DNA of 19,871 nt, taken from Clostridium sp. CAG:632 (GTDB lineage: Bacteria; Bacillota; Clostridia; Lachnospirales; Lachnospiraceae). Position numbers and translations under genes: made by a program. The notes below the pieces were generated by a model. That model did no database searches. It worked only from the letters and a program-made list of their open reading frames with translations, and was not told the origin of the DNA. The stretch's first letter is position 1, and every line of letters starts with the position of its first letter. Positions 1-5,468 of the stretch are shown piece by piece. The stretch lies in contig HF991331.1 of NCBI GenBank assembly GCA_000431515.1, forward strand, positions 12,188-32,058, given 5' to 3'.

Positions 1-1404
1 GCCTACCGCCTGCTGATCGATGGTCTGTTCACAACCCTTACCAATGTAAATTTCGACGATCATGCGATTGATGCCTATAAAAAGCACGTCATAAAAGAAC
101 GGAAACGTCTGGCCGGAAGTCAGAAATTTCCGGTCATATCCCTCTGGGAGGGCGGTAATGATATCGTCTCTCTGCGCTCCACCCTGCTATTCGGTCTGAA
201 GGGAATGGCCGCCTATGCGCATCATGCGATGAATCTCGGATACACCAATAAAACCGTTACCAAATGGTTCTACAAGGGGCTCTGTGAAATCAATCGAACC
301 CACACCCCGGAGGAATGGATTGCCCTGATTTTAGAATTTGGCAACGTGAATTTCAAATGCATGGAGCTGCTGGATCAGGCGAATACGGAGTCTTTTGGCA
401 CCCCGGTACCAACCCGCGTGCATACGGATATTCGTAAAGGCCCGTTTATTGTGGTGTCCGGTCACGATTTAAAGGATCTGCATGATCTTTTAGAGCAGAC
501 GGAAGGCACCGGAGTCAATGTCTACACGCATTGTGAAATGCTTCCGGCCCACGGCTATCCGGGATTGAACAAATATCCACATCTAGCCGGCAACTTCGGT
601 ACCGCATGGCAGAGCCAGCAGACAGAGTTTGAGAATATTCCGGCACCGGTACTGTTCACAACGAACTGCCTAATGCCGCAGCGTCCAAACTATCAAGATC
701 GTATCTATACTACCTCGGTAGTCGGCTATGAAGGACTGCGGCACATCGCCACTGATGCAGACGGTCATAAGGACTTCTCTGAAATTATCCGACATGCCAA
801 ACATCTCGGTGGTTATGAGCATGATCACAGTATGAGCGGCATCAACGGCGGTCACATTCTGACAACCGGCTTTGCACACGGGGCTGTTCTGTCCCATGCC
901 GATCAGATTATTTCTTCTATTAAAAAAGGAAATATTAAGCATATCTTTCTGGTTGGCGGCTGCGACGGTGCGCATCCGGGAAGAAATTATTATACAGAAT
1001 TTGTAAAACAGACCCCGATGGATTCTCTGATCCTGACTCTTGCCTGTGGCAAGTATCGCTTCAACGATCTGGATCTCGGTGAAATAGACGGTATCCCTCG
1101 GATTCTGGATATGGGACAGTGCAATGATTCCTATAGTGCCATCCGGGTAGCTCTGGCGCTAGCGGATGCCTTTGACTGTGGGGTCAATGATCTGCCTTTG
1201 ACGCTCGTTCTCTCATGGTATGAGCAAAAGGCGGTATGCATCCTGTTAACGTTGCTTTCACTGGGAATCCGGGACATTTATCTCGGCCCGACCCTGCCCG
1301 CCTTCTTATCAGAGACCGTTGTAAAATTCCTGGTGGATACCTACAATCTGCATCCAACCACCGCTCCGGAGCAGGATTTGGATGCGATTCTCGGCCGTGG
1401 CTAG
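1..1404 (+). CDS. hcp: Hybrid-cluster protein (hydroxylamine reductase), 3' part
   Basis: The reading frame is open from the first base, so the 5' end, including the N-terminal Cys cluster for the cubane Fe-S centre, lies outside the window; an internal Met at 205 is not the real start. All ligands expected for the hybrid Fe-S-O cluster of the Hcp family are visible in order: His in GHDLKDL, Glu in CEMLPAHG (24 residues later, as in characterised Hcps), Cys in TTNCLMP, Cys in GGCDGAH, Cys in LACGKYRF, Cys in GQCNDSY, then Glu and Lys in WYEQKAV. The family is cytoplasmic and reduces nitric oxide or hydroxylamine in anaerobes under nitrosative stress. The retained part looks intact. It ends with TAG and converges on the minus-strand esterase 29 bp away; I see no clear terminator in that gap. 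It is the only convincing plus-strand protein gene in the window. Confidence 0.96.
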   Translation, partial: AYRLLIDGLFTTLTNVNFDDHAIDAYKKHVIKERKRLAGSQKFPVISLWEGGNDIVSLRSTLLFGLKGMAAYAHHAMNLGYTNKTVTKWFYKGLCEINRTHTPEEWIALILEFGNVNFKCMELLDQANTESFGTPVPTRVHTDIRKGPFIVVSGHDLKDLHDLLEQTEGTGVNVYTHCEMLPAHGYPGLNKYPHLAGNFGTAWQSQQTEFENIPAPVLFTTNCLMPQRPNYQDRIYTTSVVGYEGLRHIATDADGHKDFSEIIRHAKHLGGYEHDHSMSGINGGHILTTGFAHGAVLSHADQIISSIKKGNIKHIFLVGGCDGAHPGRNYYTEFVKQTPMDSLILTLACGKYRFNDLDLGEIDGIPRILDMGQCNDSYSAIRVALALADAFDCGVNDLPLTLVLSWYEQKAVCILLTLLSLGIRDIYLGPTLPAFLSETVVKFLVDTYNLHPTTAPEQDLDAILGRG

Positions 1405-1433
1405 GCTATACCGTCTGTCTCTGTGCTTTATAA

Positions 1434-2093
1434 CTACGCACTAAAGCGATTATAAATGACAGACTTTCGCTCCAGAATTCCGCAAACCTTTTCATATACG
1501 GCATCCGCAAGCTTTTTATGTTCTTCTTCATTCAGGTGTTCCTGGTCTGTTTCACTTGGCTTTGCATAATCCGAAGCAGCCAGGAAATGCACCTGCTCTT
1601 CTGCTGCAATCCGTCTGTAGACCTCTGCCAATTCTCTGGACACCTGAACCGAAGCCTTTGAAAACTCCGGATCATATTCCGGCTTCCACACCTGTTCTCC
1701 CAGATGGATCGGCGAAATCAGAAGGATTTCACTGTTTCCTGCATACTGCCGGATTAGATGTATGATTTTCCGGACGCCTTTTCCGATCAGCTCTGCAGAT
1801 GCTCCATATGCCGTTTTACAATCATTGGTGCCAAGCATCACAATGATCAGATCGGACTCCCCGCTGGTCTCCACAACACCGGAAATCCATTTACTGCCAT
1901 TCCGGTTCTCCCGAAAGAGATCATCAAAGATGGTCGTTCTGCCGCACAAGCCTTCCTCTATCACCCGATACCGGTCAAGCCCCAGTCTTTCATTCAGCCG
2001 ACTGGTCCAGCGGATACCCCATGGGTATCTTCCTCCTTCTTTCGGTATCAGTCCATATGTATTTGAATCACCAAAGCATACGATTTGTCTCAT
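1434..2093 (-). CDS. SGNH/GDSL-family esterase or lipase
   Basis: A 219-residue protein with the hallmark blocks of SGNH hydrolases: block I FGDSNTYG with the nucleophilic Ser near the N-terminus, block III GTND, and a late Asp...His pair in ETDQEHLN as the rest of the catalytic triad. There is no signal peptide, so it is probably cytoplasmic. The family hydrolyses acyl or acetyl esters; the substrate cannot be read from sequence. Start choice: the frame can be extended to a GTG at 2102, but the ribosome site GAGAGGTG would then overlap the start. The ATG at 2093 sits 6 nt after that site and gives the usual start MRQIVCFGDSN. It appears to be a single-gene unit, upstream of hcp's 3' end in convergent orientation. 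Confidence 0.9.
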   Translation of the reverse strand: MRQIVCFGDSNTYGLIPKEGGRYPWGIRWTSRLNERLGLDRYRVIEEGLCGRTTIFDDLFRENRNGSKWISGVVETSGESDLIIVMLGTNDCKTAYGASAELIGKGVRKIIHLIRQYAGNSEILLISPIHLGEQVWKPEYDPEFSKASVQVSRELAEVYRRIAAEEQVHFLAASDYAKPSETDQEHLNEEEHKKLADAVYEKVCGILERKSVIYNRFSA

Positions 2094-2121
2094 CTTTGTC
2101 ACCTCTCTTTATTTTCTTTTT

Positions 2122-2133
2122 ATAGTATACTAT
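2122..2133 (-). promoter_or_regulatory. Palindrome over the likely -10 box of the esterase gene
   Basis: ATAGTATACTAT is a perfect 12-bp palindrome about 30 bp upstream of the esterase start. On the minus strand it contains TATACT, a good sigma-A -10 hexamer. No convincing -35 box lies 16-18 bp upstream. It may be an operator overlapping a weak promoter, or chance in an A+T-rich stretch. Confidence 0.35.
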
Positions 2134-2227
2134 CTTAATATGAATTGCGGAAATATTGCTTTTCTATGGCTTGCAATAGTTATTTTCTATAGCATATACC
2201 GATTTAACCTATGTCTATATATCATGC

Positions 2228-2272
2228 AAAAAAACAGAGACTCCGGTCACAAGCTGTACCCAAAGTCTCTGT
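2228..2272 (-). terminator. Intrinsic terminator after cysK
   Basis: ACAGAGACT (2234-2242) and AGTCTCTGT (2264-2272) form a perfect 9-bp stem with a 21-nt loop. Read on the minus strand the stem is followed by seven T residues (A run at 2228-2234). It lies 65 bp beyond the cysK stop codon and before the esterase promoter, so it separates the two transcription units. Confidence 0.82.
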
Positions 2273-2336
2273 GTATTGTATTATAAATCTGTCTGTATCT
2301 GATCTGTACTTTATCTGCCTCGGCCAGTATCTGATC

Positions 2337-3272
2337 CTAGTTGCTGAATAATGGAGTAGATAAATACCGGTCACCGGAATCCGGAAGCAATGCAACAATG
2401 GTCTTGCCCTTGTTCTCCGGTCTGTTTGCCAGTATGGTCGCAGCCTTTAATGCGGCACCGGAGGAAATACCAACCAGAATGCCTTCACTGACAGCGAATG
2501 CCTTCCCCTCTGCAAATGCATCCTCATTCTCAATTGTAATGATCTCATCATATATCTTCGTGTTCAATACATCCGGTACAAATCCGGCGCCAATTCCCTG
2601 AATCTTATGCGCACCCGGCTTACCGGTTGACAGAACCGGGCTGCCTGCAGGCTCTACTGCCACAATCTTAACATCCGGATTCTGGCTCTTTAAGTATTCG
2701 CCAACACCTGTGATCGTTCCGCCTGTACCTACACCGGCTATAAAAATATCTACCTTACCATCGGTCTGATCCCAGATCTCAGGACCGGTGGTTGCCTTAT
2801 GTGCGGCCGGATTAGCCGGATTCACAAACTGTCCTAAAATAACAGCACCCGGAATCTCCTTTGCCAGATCCTCAGCCTTTGCGATTGCGCCTTTCATACC
2901 CTTGGCTCCTTCTGTCAGAACCAGTTCTGCACCATATGCCTTTAACAGGTTTCTACGTTCTACGCTCATGGTCTCAGGCAGTGTTAAGATTGCCTTATAT
3001 CCTTTGGCGGCTGCAACGGCTGCCAGACCGATACCGGTGTTACCGCTGGTTGGCTCAATGATGGTTGCGCCTTCCTTTAGCAGTCCCTTCTTCTCTGCAT
3101 CCTCAATCATTGCAAGTGCAATTCTATCCTTTACAGATCCTGCCGGATTCAGATATTCCAGCTTTGCAAGAATGACAGCATTCTCTGCTCCTGCCTTCTT
3201 TGCATATCTGCTTGCGTTCAATAATGGGGTTCCTCCAATTAATTCCAATGCACTTTCTTTAATCTGACTCAT
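2337..3272 (-). CDS. cysK: Cysteine synthase A (O-acetylserine sulfhydrylase)
   Basis: A 311-residue PLP enzyme that makes L-cysteine from O-acetylserine and sulfide in the cytoplasm. Visible family features are the PLP lysine in NPAGSVKDR, the substrate-binding loop EPTSGNTGIGLA, the phosphate-binding glycine loop GVGTGGTITG and the C-terminal PDSGDRYLSTPLF. Length is normal for CysK. The frame extends 16 codons further upstream, but the ATG at 3272 has an ideal ribosome site (ACGGAGGT, 7 nt away) and gives the typical start MSQIKESALELIGGTPLL, so I use it. The gene is preceded by a long leader with its own consensus promoter and a poly-Cys ORF, and followed by its own terminator, so it is a single-gene transcription unit, probably controlled by cysteine supply. 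Confidence 0.97.
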   Translation of the reverse strand: MSQIKESALELIGGTPLLNASRYAKKAGAENAVILAKLEYLNPAGSVKDRIALAMIEDAEKKGLLKEGATIIEPTSGNTGIGLAAVAAAKGYKAILTLPETMSVERRNLLKAYGAELVLTEGAKGMKGAIAKAEDLAKEIPGAVILGQFVNPANPAAHKATTGPEIWDQTDGKVDIFIAGVGTGGTITGVGEYLKSQNPDVKIVAVEPAGSPVLSTGKPGAHKIQGIGAGFVPDVLNTKIYDEIITIENEDAFAEGKAFAVSEGILVGISSGAALKAATILANRPENKGKTIVALLPDSGDRYLSTPLFSN

Positions 3273-3304
3273 ATTATTTACCTCCGTAATTATCGTTTTT
3301 ATTT

Positions 3305-3458
3305 TTGTTGTCTGTTGCATTTCTATTATACGATTGTCTGTGTTTCTTCTCCATCGTACTTTATCTTCGTTATTCGTTTGTTCTGTTTTTCTTCTCTGTG
3401 TGTTTATGACAATTCATATGAAATCATTGCACGAGTTCCATTCGCCATCTGACAACAA
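3305..3458 (-). promoter_or_regulatory. Possible long-range pairing in the cysK leader RNA
   Basis: The last Cys codons of the leader ORF (GACAACAA at 3451-3458 on the plus strand) are the exact reverse complement of TTGTTGTC at 3305-3312, close upstream of the cysK ribosome site (3281-3286). An 8-bp RNA helix could form between the Cys-codon tract and this element. A ribosome sitting on the Cys codons would block it. The segment between leader stop and cysK is purine- and A-rich with no T-tailed hairpin, so a classical terminator-type attenuator is not evident. The simple repeat makes chance complementarity quite possible. Confidence 0.35.
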
Positions 3459-3520
3459 CAACAACACATCTGTACCGATAAATCCTTTCTTCTGTAATCT
3501 GCGTTTAATTTCATAAGCAT
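3404..3520 (-). CDS. Poly-cysteine leader peptide of cysK (38 codons)
   Basis: A short ORF inside the cysK leader transcript that encodes five consecutive cysteines (residues 19-23, TGT x5 at 3452-3466), flanked by QM on both sides. It ends with TAA 131 nt before the cysK ATG. The ribosome site AAGGAG is 3 nt before the first ATG (3520) and 9 nt before the second in-frame ATG (3514), so translation more likely begins at 3514, giving 36 residues. The ORF starts about 53-60 nt downstream of a perfect sigma-A promoter pointing at cysK. Runs of codons for the product amino acid are the signature of attenuation leader peptides (trpL, hisL), and poly-Cys small ORFs are known cysteine-responsive attenuators in mycobacteria. 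I infer the same role here: ribosomes stall when Cys-tRNA is scarce. The exact RNA switch is not resolved. Confidence 0.8.
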   Translation of the reverse strand: MLMKLNADYRRKDLSVQMCCCCCQMANGTRAMISYELS

Positions 3521-3540
3521 TGTCTCCTTTCCTTTATCCC

Positions 3541-3578
3541 TAGTATGTTAATGGGATTAGTATGTTTACTATGTTTTG
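3541..3578. repeat. Short direct repeats at the cysK transcription start
   Basis: TAGTATGTT occurs at 3541-3549 and 3558-3566, and TATGTT again at 3570-3575, covering the expected start of the cysK leader transcript. The leader RNA could also fold AUCCC...GGGAU just ahead of the leader-ORF ribosome site. The repeats could be a repressor site or 5'-UTR structure; the function is unknown. Confidence 0.35.
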
Positions 3579-3579
3579 A

Positions 3580-3608
3580 ATTATAATCCTCCGTTTCTCT
3601 ATTGTCAA
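3580..3608 (-). promoter_or_regulatory. Consensus sigma-A promoter for the cysK leader transcript
   Basis: Read on the minus strand: TTGACA (3603-3608), exactly 17 bp spacer, TATAAT (3580-3585), a perfect match to the vegetative consensus. Transcription should begin near 3573, about 300 nt before the cysK start codon, placing the poly-Cys ORF inside the leader. Such a strong promoter implies that control is exerted after initiation or by a repressor. Confidence 0.85.
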
Positions 3609-3652
3609 CCTGTATTTTAAAATCCGGTTATAAATATTTCCGTGCCTTGGCT

Positions 3653-3688
3653 ATAGGATTATCCTATTACACATTCCTTATATGGAAT
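3653..3688. repeat. Two inverted repeats upstream of the cysK promoter
   Basis: ATAGGAT-T-ATCCTAT (3653-3667) is a perfect 7-bp inverted repeat with one central base. ATTCC-N6-GGAAT (3673-3688) follows 5 bp later. They lie 45-85 bp upstream of the cysK -35 box, in the 100-bp gap after the preceding gene's terminator, where activator sites or a second operator often sit. No matching regulator gene is in the window. Confidence 0.4.
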
Positions 3689-3712
3689 ACTCGTCTTTCC
3701 TGTTTCCATAAC

Positions 3713-3744
3713 AAAAAAGATTGCAATGCTCCCGCACTGCAATC
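3713..3744 (-). terminator. Intrinsic terminator after the DUF11-type gene
   Basis: GATTGCAATGC (3719-3729) pairs with GCACTGCAATC (3734-3744): an 11-bp stem with one G-U pair in the minus-strand RNA and a 4-nt loop, followed on the minus strand by six T residues (A run 3713-3718). It lies 17 bp after the stop codon at 3761 and insulates the cysK promoter from upstream transcription. Confidence 0.9.
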
Positions 3745-3760
3745 CCTTTCGTTAAAATGC

Positions 3761-4612
3761 CTATACAGTTCCTGTTACAATCAGTGTTCCAACACCCGGA
3801 TTTACAACCCATGCTCCGGTTGCTGCATCCTGTGTATATGTTGCCGCAGGCACTGTGATCTGACCGGCCACTGTTGCAAATTCACCGGTTGTCGCATTAT
3901 AAGTGTACTCTGTCGGTTCCGTCCAGGCGTTTCCATTATAAGATACTGTCAGATTAGTCAGAATCGGATCAAAGGTATCCGTCACCACAGCACCTGTAGC
4001 TGCTGTAGCCGGTACGCTTCCGGAATTCTGAATGCCAAACGTATAGGTCAGTATTCCATTCTCTGTTACAGGAACCGGACTGACTGATTTTGTAATCGTA
4101 AGAACCGGTTCCGTCTGCGCATTTATAGTCTCCTGTGCCGTGATTGGTGTAATACCTCCACCGGAAACGGTAACGGTATTCGTAATCTCTGCTTCCTCTC
4201 CTAATGGTGCATACTGGTTCAGTTCTGTCTCATACGCTATAATCACATTACCACCGGCCGGAATACTGATTCCGCTAATCGTAAGCGGCGGTCCGGCTGT
4301 CACCGCAGGAGTTGCCTGCAGAACACCATTGACATAGTATCTGGTCGTGCCTGCTATATAATCCAGCGGCACCAGTGTTCCGGTTCCGTTTGCATATCCG
4401 CCCAGATTGTCAGAAATCGTAACTCCGGTAATGGCTGTTGTTCCGGAATTTACAATGCTGATAATGTAGGTCTCCCTATCCTTCTGTCTATAAGTGTCCT
4501 TCACTGCCTTTTTGGCAACTGCCAGCACCTCCAGAATTTCACCGACTGCAATATTTGAATTGGCAACGGTATCTCCATAGCGGAGTTGTGCCTGATTGGT
4601 AAACTGTGCCAT
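3761..4612 (-). CDS. DUF11-type beta-sandwich repeat protein
   Basis: A 283-residue protein rich in Thr, Val, Gly and Asn. It shows two DUF11-like (conserved repeat, surface-protein type) segments: one around residues 40-150 (YIISIVNSGTTAITGVTISD) and one around residues 170-260 (LTITKSVSPVPVTENG, then GAVVTDTFDP). Such modules are usually extracellular and often isopeptide-stabilised, yet this protein begins MAQFTNQAQLRYGD with no signal peptide, no transmembrane segment and no LPXTG anchor. Export, if any, must be by another route. The start has a fair ribosome site (AAAGGATGG, about 9 nt away), and a strong terminator follows, so it is probably a single-gene unit. Function unknown; a structural or cell- or spore-surface role is possible but not shown by the sequence. 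Confidence 0.8.
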   Translation of the reverse strand: MAQFTNQAQLRYGDTVANSNIAVGEILEVLAVAKKAVKDTYRQKDRETYIISIVNSGTTAITGVTISDNLGGYANGTGTLVPLDYIAGTTRYYVNGVLQATPAVTAGPPLTISGISIPAGGNVIIAYETELNQYAPLGEEAEITNTVTVSGGGITPITAQETINAQTEPVLTITKSVSPVPVTENGILTYTFGIQNSGSVPATAATGAVVTDTFDPILTNLTVSYNGNAWTEPTEYTYNATTGEFATVAGQITVPAATYTQDAATGAWVVNPGVGTLIVTGTV

Positions 4613-4677
4613 ATATCATTCCATCCTTTCAATATTCAGGCATAGTTTAATATATGCATAATTTATTCCGGTGTCCC

Positions 4678-5136
4678 TTACCGGGGAACTACGTATTCAA
4701 ACGCAATATCGCCGCGTTCATATTCATAGTCATCCAACTTCACTTCCTGAAATCCGTATTTCTCATAGATATGAAGCGCCGGCTTCAATCGGCTGTTCGA
4801 GATCATAAACAATCGTCCGGCTCCATGTGCAATCGCATACTGCATAGTTGCCTGAAATACGGCTGAACCGGCCCCCTTATGCGGGACATGCTTATTCGAT
4901 GCCAGCTTGCACATCTCCCAGGTATCTCCCTCCATCCAATGCGTCATGCAGGTAGCCAGTACCTCTCCGCTCTCCACTGCAAAGTAGATCATGGCACCAT
5001 CCTCTACCATCTGATCAATTGCATCAAAGGTCCGGAAATCATCTGCCTCCAGATGCCCGAAATTATCTGTAATCCAATCTGTATTAAACTGAATAAAATA
5101 AGGTTTATACTCTTTTCTGTATTCTACAACTTCCAC
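4678..5136 (-). CDS. GNAT-family N-acetyltransferase
   Basis: A 152-residue protein with the GNAT fold pattern: strand segment YFAVESGEVLATCM, the acetyl-CoA pyrophosphate loop in the motif A region (KLASNKHVPHKGAGSAVF, with HKGAGS at the Q/RxxGxG/A position) and the C-terminal motif ALHIYEKYGFQEV. The substrate cannot be predicted; the family acetylates amines of small molecules or proteins. The start is a GTG at 5136 preceded by GTGAGGT 8 nt upstream; the nearby ATG at 5143 is out of frame. A short inverted repeat (CCGGT...ACCGG, 4668-4684) overlaps the stop but has no clear T tail. The downstream neighbour on the same strand is the DUF11-type gene, 65 bp away. Confidence 0.88.
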   Translation of the reverse strand: MEVVEYRKEYKPYFIQFNTDWITDNFGHLEADDFRTFDAIDQMVEDGAMIYFAVESGEVLATCMTHWMEGDTWEMCKLASNKHVPHKGAGSAVFQATMQYAIAHGAGRLFMISNSRLKPALHIYEKYGFQEVKLDDYEYERGDIAFEYVVPR

Positions 5137-5280
5137 CAGTCATACCTCACTTCTATGTAGCTTATTTTCATGCCCATATATTCCATACTGTTTCCGTGTG
5201 AAATCATAGGTTGCCCTTATATTATCTCATTTCCGGAAAATTATCAATCATGGAAGGGGTGGTTCCTGCACTGCTGCCTG

Positions 5281-5420
5281 TATCGCGGGACGGCAATCGC
5301 ATTGCGGGGAACACTTCCTCTGCCATGATGGTTTCCGTATTGCGGGACGGTAGTCGCATTGCAGGGAACACTTCCTCTGCCATGATGGTTTCCGTATCGC
5401 GAGACAACAATCGTGCACAC
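5281..5420. repeat. 57-bp tandem repeat (about 2.4 copies)
   Basis: Units begin at 5281, 5338 and 5395. The first two are nearly identical (few substitutions) and the third is a degenerate partial copy that runs into the ohyA terminator. Each unit contains CACTTCCTCTGCCATGATGG; the first also has the small palindrome GCAAT-CGC-ATTGC. The unit is 19 codons long, so several frames remain open on both strands, but no frame has a credible ribosome site, and the 84-codon minus-strand frame begins inside ohyA and runs through its terminator. I treat it as an intergenic minisatellite. The rest of 5137-5280 holds nothing I can identify. Confidence 0.8.
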
Positions 5421-5454
5421 AAAAACAGGCACCCCTGCAATCGCAGAGATGCCC
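5421..5454 (-). terminator. Intrinsic terminator after oleate hydratase
   Basis: GCAGAGATGCCC (5443-5454) pairs with AGGCACCCCTGC (5427-5438) in the minus-strand RNA as a 12-bp stem including G-U pairs, with a 4-nt loop, followed by G then five T residues (A run 5421-5425). It begins 14 bp after the ohyA stop codon. Confidence 0.82.
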
Positions 5455-5468
5455 GCCACATTAATTCT

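Noticed and set aside
3274..3354. Second short minus-strand ORF (26 codons) that ends at the cysK ribosome site and could be translationally coupled to cysK
   Set aside because: No ribosome site precedes its ATG, composition is simply that of the A-rich leader (many Asn and Lys), and no amino-acid bias relevant to cysteine is seen.
3273..3573. T-box or S-box riboswitch in the cysK leader
   Set aside because: No T-box sequence, specifier stem or T-tailed terminator/antiterminator pair is visible; the A-rich leader lacks the expected conserved folds.
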